A DNA stretch of 64,000 nt from Rhizophagus irregularis. Its lineage: Eukaryota > Glomeromycota > Glomeromycetes > Glomerales > Glomeraceae. The position numbers and the translations under genes were made by a program. The notes under the pieces were generated by a model. That model did no database searches and was not told where the DNA came from. It saw nothing but the letters and a program-made list of their open reading frames with translations. Of the stretch, positions 48,315 through 59,689 are shown in pieces. Each line of letters begins with the position of its first letter. Positions within the stretch are counted from its first letter, which is position 1. The stretch spans positions 3,410,001 through 3,474,000 of the forward strand of contig NC_089443.1 of the NCBI RefSeq assembly GCF_026210795.1, read 5' to 3'.

Positions 48315-48448
48315 CATATCGGCTGATTGGAAAAATCAAAGCCAATTAATATTTAAGCTCAGTTGATGGGTTCATTATATAACTGATGGGTTACTTATTG
48401 TCATTTAGCATATAAAATTATGGGAGGCTTTTCTGATCAGCCGATATG
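48315..48448. mobile_element. 134-bp MITE or foldback element
   Basis: The left end CATATCGGCTGATTGGAAAA is matched, inverted, by the right end (TTTTCTGATCAGCCGATATG) with two mismatches. The interior carries repeated GATGGGTT words and no coding potential. Confidence 0.6.
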
Positions 48449-49869
48449 AGATTATTAAATATTTTTATTTTATAAAAAACATATTTAGTAAAATTGAGAT
48501 TTGCAATTTTCATCAAAATTAAAATACTAAAATTTTCAAATAAAGAAAAAAAAATTAGATTTTTTTTCTTAATACTGAAATATTGATATTTACAATAAAT
48601 AATACCTTTTTTTTTATATTATTTCTTAGTTTGTAGGACTTCACAGGTATATTTGCTTGCTAAAATCATTTATGTAATGAAAAACATAATGAATTACATA
48701 TTTTAGATAGCTTTAGTTTCAAACTTTATGTCCATAATATTTATTTTTTAATTAAATAACTAAATAATTATTAATAAAGTTTGCCATAGATTAAATAATT
48801 TCATTATTTACAAATTTTATAAACATATATATTTTTTTCAAATGAGATTTAGATATTAATTTGTTAAGAAAAGTTTATAAAGCCATCAATTTTATGTAAT
48901 TTTTGTGATTTCACTAGTAAATATTTAATTTTAATATATAGCAAAAAATTAAATTAAAATTAGAAATTGCATTTAATAATTACAATAAGATGAAATTTAA
49001 CTTATTGGATTTATCTTAATGAAATAAATCCAATGGTACCAACCACATATTCTGGACTTAATAGTTCAGTTACAAATTAGTTTTATATACTTTTTACCAA
49101 AAGATCCAATTTGCAACTATTTTATTGCACTTAAAGATATATAGTTATCATTATTGGATTCATCTTAGTAAAACAATTCTAATGAGTTGTATTTCATTCT
49201 TTTATAATTACTGGATATCCAAAAATTTTACTTAAAAAATTAGCAGGCAAATCTGTCTGTTATAATATTTGTAATACAAATAATTTGCTTATTATATAAA
49301 AATTTAACTTTACTGTTAAATTTGATAAATTAATAAATAAAGGTTTACAAGATAATTTTTATTATATTTAATAAATTTTACTATATATAGTAAAAAAAAA
49401 AAAATATTACAGTTATTATGATTTTTTTTCTTTTTAAATTAATAACCAATAGGATTACTGGTATAATCCTATAAAAAGTATTATACTTAAAATATATTTA
49501 AATTATATTTAAAATATGGATCATTTTAACGCTCACCGGAGGTTAAATTCACCGGAGGACTCCGGGAGGTGAATTTCACCATATCACGTGATATTTATTA
49601 TTATATTAAAATTTTGCTAAGATCAGTAATTACGTAACTTCAAATTTTTATGTTTGAATAAAAACGTGTAAAAAGTTTTTCTATTGATCATTTAGCATGA
49701 ACTTATAAAGTTTTATTAACGAAAAGTTTCTTTTTAAATTACAAGAATATACATAACTTTAATTAAACTATTACACCCATCCACTAACCATTTAATCTAA
49801 GTTTTTTATTAATTTAAACCCTATAGTAATGCATAAGATATATAATCCTTTATAATTCAGTTAACAATT

Positions 49870-51050
49870 AATAATTTTATGACGGAAAAGAAATGAATAT
49901 GTAAAAAAGGGATGAAGTGGATGATGAAATTAAAAAGACAATGTGAAAAATGAAATTGGAGTAAAGGGATGATGAAAAACAAAATGGGAGTGAAATGGGA
50001 TGATGTAAATGAAATGAAATGATAAAAATGAAATGGGATGTTGCAAAACGAAATGGAGTGATGAAAAACGATATGGAGATGATGGAAAATGATATAGAGC
50101 GATATGAAATGATGAAAACCGATATGGAGCGATATGAAATGATGAAAGATGACATGGAGCGATATGGAGTGATGAAAAACGATATGGAATGATATGGAGT
50201 GATATGGAGTGATATGGAGTGATATAGAACGATATGGAACGATATGGAGTGATGAAAAATGATATGGAACGATATGGAGCGATATGGAGTGATGAAAAAT
50301 GATATGGAGCAATATGGAGTGATGAAAAATGATATGGAGTATATAGAATGATATGGAGCGATATGGCGTGATGAAAAATGATATGAAACGATATGGAGCG
50401 ATATGGAGTGATGAAAGATGATATAGAGCGATATGGAGTGATGAAAAACAATATGGAACGATATGGGAAGATATGGCGTGATGAAAAACGATATGGAGCA
50501 ATATGGAGTGATGAAAAAAATGATATGGAGCGATATGGAATGATGAAAAATGATATGGGTGATGAAAAACGATATGGAACAATATGGAGTAATGAAAAAT
50601 GATATGGAGCAATATGGAGCAATGAAAAATGATATGGGCAATATGGAGTGATGAAAAATGATATGGAGTATATAGAATGATATAAAGCGATATGGCGTGA
50701 TGAAAAACGATATGGAATGATATGGAGTGATGAAAAACGATATGGAGCGATCGGCATATGGAGTGATGAAAAATGATATGGAGCGATATGGAGTGATGAA
50801 AAATGATATGGGAGCGAAAGGGACGATGATAAATGAAAAGGATAATTAAAAACAAAATGGGAGCAAAGGGAATGATAGAAAAATAAAATGGAGGCGAAGG
50901 GAATAATGAAATAATAAAAAACAAAAGGAGCGAAAAAAATAATAGCAAATAAATGAAAAGGGAGTGAAATGGATATAGAAAATGAAAAGGGAATAAAGTG
51001 ATGATAGAAAATAAAAGAAACTGTTAGTATTATTTTCAATAAAGAAAACA
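49870..51050 (+). repeat. Minisatellite, about 30-bp unit GATATGGAGCGATATGGAGT+GATGAAAAAC
   Basis: From about 50035 to 50810 a 30-base consensus built of GATATGGAG-type and GATGAAAAA-type words repeats imperfectly. The flanks (49870-50030 and 50810-51050) are degenerate purine-rich versions. The repeat period is mostly a multiple of three with few stops, so two minus-strand frames stay open for more than 360 codons (rich in HISFH and PYRFSS-like words) and one plus frame encodes MERYGVMKN-type repeats. I regard the open frames as a by-product of the repeat. Confidence 0.85.
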
Positions 51051-51089
51051 ATAAAATAGCAAAATACTAGCAATAAAAGTGAGTCTTAC

Positions 51090-51237
51090 CTTAAACCTCT
51101 TGAAGTTATTTGAAATTGTTTTCTGAAAAACAAGTTAACAAGTTAGCGTAAGAGAAAAAGAACATTAAACTAGCGAAGTAATAAGAAAATAAAAAAAATC
51201 TTACCTTAAAGAAGTTCCAGCCATTTTGGAAATAATA
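51090..51237 (-). repeat. Pair of 33-nt exon-like modules
   Basis: On the minus strand, 51237-51205 is preceded by CTTGTAG and followed by GTAAG, and 51122-51090 is preceded by TTTTTCAG and followed by GTAAG. Both blocks are 33 nt and end in TTTAAG. They lie directly beside the minisatellite. Confidence 0.45.
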
Positions 51238-51497
51238 CTACAAGAAAGCAAAAAACAAAATATGCGCTACGCGTTTGTGTAATATGAAATCACCTGGTGA
51301 ATTTCACCGGGGTAAATTTAAAATTTTAATGCATTGCAGATCAAGGTGAAATTCACCGGAGGTGAATGTAAAATTAATCCTTAAAATATACTTAATTTAA
51401 AAATTACAAAATACTTATAATATATTTTTAATATATCTAAAATATACTTAAAATTATTTTAAACTATATGTCTAATATATTTAATTTTTGCACATAT

Positions 51498-51652
51498 GGG
51501 GTCTTTGCAATAGAAAGGTACGAAGCTCAAAAAAATTAAAAATTGAATTAATATTAAATTTGCATTTATTTCAGTAAAAAAAAACATAATTAGCATATAA
51601 AGTAAAATTAAAATTTTTTTTGAGTTTCGTACCTTTCTATTGTAAAGATCCC
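51498..51652. mobile_element. 155-bp foldback MITE, GGGTCTTTGCAATAGAAAG type
   Basis: The left TIR (GGGGTCTTTGCAATAGAAAG and on to CTCAAAAAAA) is repeated inverted at the right end (CTTTCTATTGTAAAGATCCC) with few mismatches over nearly 38 bases, leaving a short AT-rich centre. It is non-coding. Confidence 0.7.
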
Positions 51653-51710
51653 ATATATTTAAATTATATTTAAATTAAAATTTAAGTATATTATAAAACT
51701 ATTATAAGTA

Positions 51711-51874
51711 CAGTTAACTCTTGTTATAATGAACCCTAGGTTTCAACTTCGCTATAAGGCTATAGTGAAGTTTTTAAGAGATTTGATTGGTTAATTTATT
51801 ATAGCAAGGGAAATTTATTATAGTTGTCTGAAAAATTCACTATATCAAGGGTTCGCTATATCAAGATTTGACTG
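51711..51874. mobile_element. 164-bp pogo/mariner-like MITE, TA duplication
   Basis: The left end CAGTTAACTCTTGTTATAA and the right end (inverted CAGTCAAATCTTGATATAG) are imperfect inverted repeats, and both flanks are TA. The interior repeats CACTATA/CGCTATA words. No transposase. Confidence 0.65.
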
Positions 51875-52575
51875 TATATTTTTTATGTATTTAAAATATA
51901 CTTAAAATATATTATGAAATATATTATAACTTATAAGTATATTTTAAGTATATAAAAAATATATCTATAATATACTTAAATTTTAATTTAAGTATAATTT
52001 AAGTATATTTTAAATATTTGGGCAAAAATTAAATATATTAGAAATATATTTTAAGATAATTTTAAATACATTTTAAGTATATTATAAGTATTTCACAATT
52101 TTTAGATTAAATATATTTTAAATTATATTTTAAATATAAATACTTTTTATAGGGTAATTACTAGTAAAATTTAAATTTTTCTCAAAGACCTTTATTAAAA
52201 ATAAGTAGAATCCATAATAATAATATTATAAATCTAAATAAATACAGTAAAAAGACTTAAAAAAATATTAAAAGATTTTTAATATATTAAATTATAGTAA
52301 ATATTAATGAACTAATAGAAACTTATTATATAATATTTAAAATTAAAAATAAAAAAATTTATAATATTAAAAAGATAATTATTATTTTTCATAAGTATGA
52401 TTTTTCATTACTATTTTATTTTAATAATATCATATAATTTATATGTAATTTAAATTGTTTTTGTATTATATCAATTACATTATTTACATCAGTTATAGCG
52501 AATTATCTACTATTTTTTTTTTTTTTTGTTCTCTTTTATTATATTTTAAGAATTTTATATATAACATATATATAG

Positions 52576-52736
52576 GCACTTTGCAGTAGAAAGAGATGAA
52601 ACTACTAAAAAAATTCAAATTTTCTTTTATATGCCAAAAATATTCTAAATGCTATAATTTGTTCAGATTTTATATGAACTCATTTTTTATTTTTTTAGTA
52701 GTTTCATCTCTTTCTACTGCAAAGCAATCATATTTG
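52576..52736. mobile_element. Foldback MITE, CTTTGCAGTAGAAAG type
   Basis: The left arm CTTTGCAGTAGAAAGAGATG and on to ACTACTAAAAAAA is mirrored by TTTTTTTAGTAGTTTCATCT...CTACTGCAAAG on the right, about 35 bases with almost no mismatch. It is related in layout and end sequence to the element at 51498. Confidence 0.7.
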
Positions 52737-53390
52737 TATTATACATATTGCCAAAAATTTTTTTTCAATTTCAGCTGCATTTCAACTTTAAAATATAATT
52801 ACTTGTAAATATATCAATAAATTTTTTTAACTTCAGATAATTTAGATCAATTTTGTAACAACTTTCAGCAAATTTTAAAAAATTTAGCATAATCTGCAAT
52901 AATTTTGAATTAAACTTTAAAGTTTTAGCTATATATTAAATATAGGTTATTTAAAATTCCAGAACCCTGCTATATTATATAAGTTGATCAAAATTTCTCA
53001 AAGTTCTTTCATAAGTTTTTCAAATTCGACAACTTAAGTAACCGGAAATATATATATAGGGGTCGATGATGAAAAAATTTTTTTACTATGAGTTATACGT
53101 ATTTTTTTAGGGTCAGAATTATGCTAATATTAGCCAGTTACTATAATAAAAAATAAAATTCTGACCGGCATTATCAAAAATTATCTAAAAAAAGAATGAT
53201 TTTCATGATTTTTTTAGTTTAAAATACACAAACTCAAACCTGACCTTTTTATATATATTTCTGGATTCTGATTAACCTATTTAAATTCCAATTTCAGCCA
53301 AATCTATGAAATCAAATGATTTTACTTTAAAGAGTTTGTTATGTGAATAAAATAGCCAAAATATTTTGCAACATATATATAGGACCCCGC
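52737..53390. other. Gene-free AT-rich region
   Basis: No gene found. Near 53105-53165 the words AGGGTCAGAATTATGC and CTGACCGGCATTAT suggest another decayed inverted repeat of the kind seen at 22519, but the copies are too diverged to delimit. Confidence 0.35.
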
Positions 53391-53605
53391 CTACTACTAA
53401 GATATGTTACTAGTAGAAATTTCATTTTCATATGAAATCTTACCTTAGAATTTGCTTAAATTCTATTGGTTAATTGACTAAAAAGAAAAAAAATCATAAC
53501 AATGTAACATAAAATTTCCTTTTATAGTAGGATCTTCAAAGAGTTTTATATGTAAATCTTACCTTAGACCATAGGGTGACCTATCTTAATAGTAGGTAGG
53601 GTCCT
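53391..53605. mobile_element. 215-bp MITE, GGACCC-type ends (copy B)
   Basis: The left end AGGACCCCGCCTACTACTAA and the right end, inverted AGGACCCTACCTACTATTAA, are near-perfect inverted repeats. Both flanks read ATATAT. The interior matches the copy at 34387 in reverse orientation (TTAAATTCTATTGGTTAATT and onward). Each half also contains ATCTTACCTTAGA. Confidence 0.75.
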
Positions 53606-54578
53606 ATATATATACTGTATTTCATTATTGCAAAAATTTTTTTGTTACTTTATTACTAATATATTTTTAACTTATTTTAAAAAAATATGTGTTTTTATAA
53701 CTCTGAAAAAATACTGCATAAATCTGTAATATATATACTAATAATACTATAAATAATAAGAAAAGCATAATTTGTCTATTGTTAATTCTATAGAAATAAG
53801 TGAAAATATACAAGAAACAGCATTTTTATTTTTTAAAAAACAATATTTTTTATTTATAAATGGACTAAAAGATAAGATTTTCATATAATTAAGAATCGTA
53901 TTGTTTAAGAAAATAGAATATTACATCAATATACTTTTATTTGCAATTGTAGCAGCCAGAACTGAATATATAATTTACATCAAATAAGCATACTAGTATA
54001 AAAAAAAATGCAATATTTCTTTTTAATTAATATATCTTATTTAAAGGTTAATAATCCTGATTCTTTTATAACTATTAATAAAATTTTGAATAAGCATAAT
54101 TACACTCTAAATCATGATATGATTGAATTTGAAAATACAAAAAATTTACCTATCCAATGATAAAAAATATAAGATTTATAATTATGAACTGTAAATTTGA
54201 AGTAATAATATAAAAAAAATTTTTTGAAAAAAATAATTTAAAAAATCACTATATTGCAATACAAAAATTTTGTTCTACTAATAAATTTTTATTAAATAAA
54301 AAAGTAAAATTTTTTAATTGACTTAATCAACAAAAGAAAATAAATTTACATTAGATTATTGCATAAGGATGAAATGATAATAATGCTCTTACATATTTAT
54401 TCTAGATGTCACTTAGCTAGAAAATTGGATTAAATATTCTAACTGTATTGTTAATAATATCACCTATAAAACTAATTGATATGGAATAGCATTATTATTA
54501 TTTGTTAGATACTTAAATTTAATAATTATTACTATAATATTTTACTTGTACAAGAGGACCCCAAAAAATACTTATATA
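53606..54578. other. Gene-free AT-rich region
   Basis: No gene, RNA or delimited element recognised. Confidence 0.4.
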
Positions 54579-54773
54579 CAGTCAAAGCTCGTTATAGTGA
54601 ACTTTCTGTTCCACTATGTAATTTTTTCCCTTTTTTTCATTATAACAAGATTTATTAAGAAAATTCACTATATCAAGAGAAATTAATTATAAGGAAAAAA
54701 ATCAATAGGTCACTATAACGCAATTTTACTTAATATTCACTATAGCGAGATTCACTATAACAAGCTTTGACTG
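54579..54773. mobile_element. 195-bp pogo/mariner-like MITE, TA duplication
   Basis: The left end CAGTCAAAGCTCGTTATAGT and the right end (inverted CAGTCAAAGCTTGTTATAGT) match at 19 of 20 bases and both flanks are TA. This is the best preserved of the CAGTCAA family in the window. Confidence 0.8.
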
Positions 54774-56040
54774 TAGGTAAGGTCCCAAAATATTTTTTAT
54801 TAGTAGTTCTAAGCATAGGTTTTTACTATAATTGTTAAGCATTATTGATATCTAACCTTAAAAATTATATAAAAATAAGCAAATCAATCTTCTAACCTAA
54901 TTAAATTTTTATTATAACACATATAATTTATAAAATATACTTATTAATTAGAATATAACTAATTTGCACCTTAGGCGATTTCGACAATTTTTCATTTTTG
55001 CAGTGAATTTAACCCGATAATTTTTATATAATTTTAATATAATTCATAACTAACTGGTTGGTTTCACCTAGGTGATTTCACCCACATGATTTATTGAATT
55101 TTATTGGCTAATTAATGTGTAGATCATTTCTTAATGTTATTTATTTTTTTCTTTAAATAACTTAAAAATGAAGTTCTCTTTATTATTTTCTTGCTTTTCA
55201 CTGCTTTTTTTACTTTTGCTAATGTTACTTTTAGAAGGTTAGATAACTTCAATTAAAATAATTCTATTAAACTTAAAACAGCAGATTTGTTCTTATTTTA
55301 TTATTTTTGCTATATTTTATGCTTTTTTATTTATATCGGTAATAACATTAGATTTCTTTTTTTTTTAATTTTCACACCATTCTTCATCGTATCATTTTTG
55401 TATATATTGGTGGTGTATTTTTCCTATTATTTCCGCAGTGCCTTACTTATCATTTTTATAGTATTATTTATATTTTAATGGTGTTTTTACTATCATTTTT
55501 GTGGTATCTTTCCTATTATTTTTGTATATTTTGATGGTATGTTTTTTCTATCATTTTTGTGGTATTTTCTTACCATTTTTGTGGTATTATATATATTTAA
55601 TGGTGTTTTCACTATCATTTTCGTGGTGTCTTTTCCATTATTTTGTATATTTTAGTGGTATATTTTTCCTATCATTTTTGCGGTATTTTTCTTATCATTT
55701 TTATGGTATTATTTAAGGTTGCTTGCCGAAACTAGAGGGTTTCGGCAGAATGGCGTACGCGAAACTGCCGAAACTAGTTTCGCGAAATCATCAAGAAATG
55801 CCGAAACTGCAAAACCTATCAAAATCGCGAAACTGCCGTAACTTGCCGAAACTGTTTCGGCGTTTCGGCAATACTTTCTATATGATTTAATTAGAGTTTC
55901 AGCATTTAAACAATTTATAAGAATAAAGATTAAAGACAATATGATTTTTTGTATGTAAATATTTATTTTATAATATTTAATATTAAACTAATAAAATACA
56001 CGATTAAAAATATAATAAAAATTAAAATTTAATAATATCT

Positions 56041-56170
56041 TTATCTTCTATGTGGGGACCTGCTTCTACCTCTTCTTCTATCTCTACTTCTGTCCCGTCT
56101 TCTATCTCTACTTCTATCTCGTCTTCTATCTCTACTTCTATCTCGTCTTCTATCTCTACTTCTTGATCTA
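56041..56170 (-). repeat. 24-bp tandem repeat coding for Arg/Ser/Asp
   Basis: CTTCTATCTCTACTTCTATC-type units of 24 bases repeat about five times. The minus-strand frame gives SRDRRRDR-type octapeptides, so the repeat length keeps the frame. Confidence 0.75.
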
Positions 56171-56715
56171 CTTCTTGATCGGAGACCTAGATCGCGACCT
56201 TCTTCTTTCCCTTCGCAATCTATATTCATATCGACGTCGATCATGCGCAGCATGCTGCCGTCGATACTCTCGTCTAAACAGATCTAAAATCCAATAAAAA
56301 TATTAATGAATTGAATGAATTGCCTAAATAAAATTAATTTAAAATAATAATTAATAATAATTACCGGTTTGTAACCAGAATTCATCGTTCATATCAGCAA
56401 AACACGCTCTATCGAAACTATTTGGGCTTATAATAGTAATGTCGTCATCATTATTATTTATTATCCTACTGAGGTTTTACATAACCTCGTTTGAGGGCAT
56501 TCCATTTTGTTTGGCATTGCCTGGGTGTCGCTGCAAATCCCGTTGCAACGAACACCCTATTTGCTATTATTGTCCGTGCATTTACATGATGACGGTTTGC
56601 AATTCTTTCGAATTGCTGATGTAAGTTTCTCCGCTCCGCGATTAATTGCCTAGCTGCGTTAATCGTCCATTGGAATACTGGTGGTGGCGGTGGAATAAGG
56701 TACTAATGCTGCCAT
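56168..56715 (-). pseudogene. Second hAT gene: Myb/SANT-like protein with RS-rich tail
   Basis: From the Met at 56715 (MAALVP) a one-base shift leads into a Pro-run and then VFQWTINAARQLIAERRNLH, with QQFERIANRH and GFAATPRQCQTKWNALKRGY: the W...W spacing and the final QC..KWN.LK.GY are typical of trihelix/Myb-SANT-like DNA-binding domains. A second frame break follows (TAG at about 56475), then DDDITIISPNSFDRACFADM in phase with a donor at about 56362 and an acceptor near 56285, and a basic Arg-rich exon ending RRRSRSRSPIKK at 56168. A longer Arg/Ser repeat reads on in another frame to 56041. It is downstream of the transposase on the same strand, inside the TIRs. Confidence 0.55.
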
Positions 56716-57054
56716 TTTTTATTTTTATGATTTTTTCGTAACTTGAAATTTGAAAATTAAATACAATTTGAAAATTAAAATACAATTTGGTTTTGAATTG
56801 CGAAAAAAAAATTCAAATTTCATAATATTTATAATAATTTTAAAATTCGTTATAATGTTTAAAACATGAACTGATGAACATAATAACATTCTACATAATT
56901 AAAGTATTTGTAACAAAATAAACACAGTTTTGATTCTAATGTAATAAATTTAATTAACGCAGTTCTAAATTTTTTTTTGTAACGCAGTTCTTAAAATTTA
57001 TTGATCTAATGTAATAAATTTAATTAACGAAGTCCTTAAAACTTATTGATTCTA

Positions 57055-57201
57055 ATATAATATGCTTATCCTTATTCCTTAATTAAATTGCACTATTTTT
57101 AAAATATAATATGCTTATCCTTATTCCTTAATTAAATTGCACTATTTTTAAAATATAATATGCTTATCCTTATTCCTTAATTAAATTGCAATGTTTTAAA
57201 A
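57055..57201. repeat. Three-copy tandem repeat, 49-bp period, inside the hAT element
   Basis: ATATAATATGCTTATCCTTA starts at 57055, 57104 and 57153 with nearly identical units. It lies between the two hAT genes. A less regular duplication (GTAATAAATTTAATTAACG) precedes it near 56940 and 57010. Confidence 0.85.
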
Positions 57202-57384
57202 TATAATATAAAATTACAATTGCCTGCATTGCCTGCATAATTATATGTTAACTGGACTTTGATCGCGAATATTTTGCTCTGCATAATTACATCATTTATT
57301 TCCTAAATAGTATCATTATTTAAATCACATGATATTAGAATTAATTCTCATTGGATTAACTATTGTAATTATTTCTCATTATTA

Positions 57385-59689
57385 TTATTCCTCATTATCA
57401 TCATAATTATCGTCATTATTATCACCGTCATCCATACCTAATACATCATCTATATCATAATCATAGTCACCTTCTCCGGGTCTCTTGTTATTACCACTAT
57501 CATCAACTTCATCATCTTCCGCATTATTTTCATCTGAATCATCCAATATATCTCTTGGAATATCGCCGATTTCACTAGTAATTGAATCATGCGATAAATT
57601 AACAAATTGATCAATCCATAGACTTTCGATTACTACACGGCAATTGTCTTCGGGTATTGTTTCGCCGCTTGTAGTTAATCTCCGAGTAAGGCTTGCTCCT
57701 CATTATATTCCTCATCGTCATCTTCTGCAAAAGCTTCTGCAATACGTATATTGATCTCATCATCACTAAGACGAGTATTCTTTTTTGATCAATTCCATAA
57801 AATCCAAGTTCAGTTTTTGAATTGGATTTCCAATACAAAATTAATTTGCACATGGATTCTAGTTTATCCACATTAAGATTTAAGCGACGTTTATGAAATA
57901 GCCATCCTAAAGTCAAAAATCCACGTTCGCAAGTTGCTGAGTTAGGACATATTGCAAATAGATAACTTGCAATTCTTGGCAGGGACATCTGGTTCTGGTT
58001 CGGTATTAATATATTTCCACCAATTCACGGGATTATCTTTAGCAAAACCGATATCTAGGTCAAATGGCTCTTGCTCATTAATATATTTCTGTATTTGATC
58101 ACATAAAGTTTCAGCTTCGTAACGGTCGAAACCTAAATTTTTCCCGATTGAAGCTGCACATTTGATAATTCTCATGAGGGCGCATTTTTTAAGTGGCGCG
58201 TTTCTAAATCTGGGATCCATAAAAAAACAAGTAATATACTTATCATTATCGAATTCATCAAATCTTTCATTTATTACTTTGATACAATGACTTCGGAATG
58301 CAGGATTTAATGATTTGGGTAACTTTTTTAATGTAGCTGCAAGTCTTGCCAAGCTCAGGAAACAATCTGCAAGTGTAGCTCTTCTCGATTCTAATGAAAG
58401 TACCGCTTTTCTTAGAGGATCCAGAACAAATCCAAGAACTCGTAAATTTGAAAAAAAAATTTCTCGATTGAATAATCGGTTTTATTTTATCATTTGTTAG
58501 CACTTTATCGTGATCGCTGGCCATTTCTTCTAGTGCTGATTCCAAATTTATTACTGAATTTACGGATTCACTAGCAGTAGTCCAGCGTGTCTTGCAATAT
58601 AATTTTAATCCTCCTCCACTAATTCCTTTTTCTTTAATTATTTGAGCAAGTTTTGCATTAGCCTGATGAGAACTTCTAAAAAAGGTTGTCAAAATATTAA
58701 CACGTTTTAATAAACATTTCCCAAACTTCTCCTTGACGATGTCGCATGCAATTAAATTGATAGAATGTGCAACGCATCGCACATTCTCAATCTTTGGATG
58801 ATTCTCATGTATAATTTTTCGTGCATTACGAACATTGGCCGCATTATCGGAAACTACAGCACATATTCGATCTTCTCCAATACCTTCTATAACCTTTTCA
58901 ATTACCGTAACTAGATATTCTGCAGTGTGCGAATTTTCAGACAAATCAGAAAGTTGATAAAGATATTCTTTACGCGACGGAGTCATTACAATGAAGTTCC
59001 AAATTGAACGATGTGTACCAGACGTCCAACCATCAAAGGCTAAATTATAAATTAATATTATATAGTAAGTAAGATTAAATAAAAATGACGTATGATAGCC
59101 TATTTAATTTAACAAACCTAACGTTAAATTCGTTTCCTTTTCAAGCTCAGAATTAACTTTCGAAGTTCACTTGAGCTAATTCACGTTCAAGTAGTTGATT
59201 TACTAATACTTCCCTTGTTGGTGTATTGTACCCGGCATTAAGCTCTTTTATAAAATTGATGAAAAAGGGATGTTCCACTACTCTAAACGCAATTCCGCAC
59301 GCAATAAAAAATTTAACTAATGCACGATTAATTTGTGTACATCTTTGTTCGTTAAGCTCTGTTGAATCATGGTAATCATCCATGTTATCATTTCGACCTT
59401 CAGAGTATTTTCTTTTTGATGACTTGGACTTATCTTGCCGTTCCATTACTTTAGTCATATACCTTCTAACAACTGCTGCTGGCGCATCTGGACAATGGTT
59501 TGAAAGATGCTCTTCGAGCTTTGAAACTTCACCGCATGACCATGTATTCTTACAGTACTTGCAGGAGGCGGCAAATTTGCCAGAACCAACAGCTTCTCCT
59601 TTATTAATATCTTCCCAAATGCTATTAAAGCGGTCCGAACCTCCTCTATTTTTCATTTTAATGGGTGAATCTTCTATGTGATCAGTCAT
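57385..59689 (-). pseudogene. hAT transposase with BED zinc finger, several frameshifts
   Basis: Reading from the Met at 59689: BED finger (Cys43, Cys46, His61, Cys66), a linker, then after a short intron (about 59119-59043) DGWTSGTHRSIWNFIVMTPS and the conserved VVSDNAANVRNARKIIHENH core with RCVAHSINLIACDIV, a central helical region, and the C-terminal dimerisation motif NSATCERGFLTLGWLFHKRR followed by an acidic tail to the stop at 57385. The frame breaks at about 59157, 58450 (A run), 57985, 57790 (A run) and 57680; each needs only one base. Either the gene is recently decayed or homopolymer errors are present. hAT transposases cut and paste the element by binding its ends. Confidence 0.85.

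Larger units (their letters stand above)
49540..51375. mobile_element. Inner element with GGTGAATTTCACC-type ends
   Basis: The left end has CTCACCGGAGG, TTCACCGGAGG and GGTGAATTTCACC (49533-49582). The right end has CACCTGGTGAATTTCACCGG and GGTGAAATTCACCGGAGGTG (51291-51366). Between them are the minisatellite and exon-like modules. Similar ends occur at 55061/60570 and 63771. The exact boundaries are uncertain because the end motif is itself palindromic. Confidence 0.5.
49463..52156. mobile_element. Composite 2.7-kb element with TIRs and 9-bp target duplication
   Basis: The left end (CCTATAAAAAGTA from 49469) and right end (TACTTTTTATAGGG) are inverted repeats continuing into TTAAAATATA-type sequence. 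The flanks are ATTACTGGT (49454-49462) and ATTACTAGT (52157-52165), a 9-bp duplication with one mismatch. The sequence on either side joins into one older MITE (copy C of the GGACCC family: CCAATAGG on the left, AAAGACCTTTATTAAAAATA on the right). It contains the inner GGTGAA-ended element, a 1.1-kb minisatellite and two smaller MITEs. No transposase is seen, so it is non-autonomous. Confidence 0.65.

Noticed and set aside
50035-50810. Regular short repeats that might suggest a CRISPR array
   Set aside because: The units are contiguous, with no unique spacers and no cas genes, in a eukaryotic genome; this is a minisatellite.
49857-51051. Long minus-strand open frames (over 360 codons) as protein genes
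   Set aside because: Both overlap in different frames and consist only of translated minisatellite; neither has a domain or a non-repetitive part of any length.
55287-55716. Hydrophobic plus-strand open frames (FFLSFLWYY-like)
   Set aside because: Translation of the T-rich minisatellite in the outer element, not a membrane protein gene.
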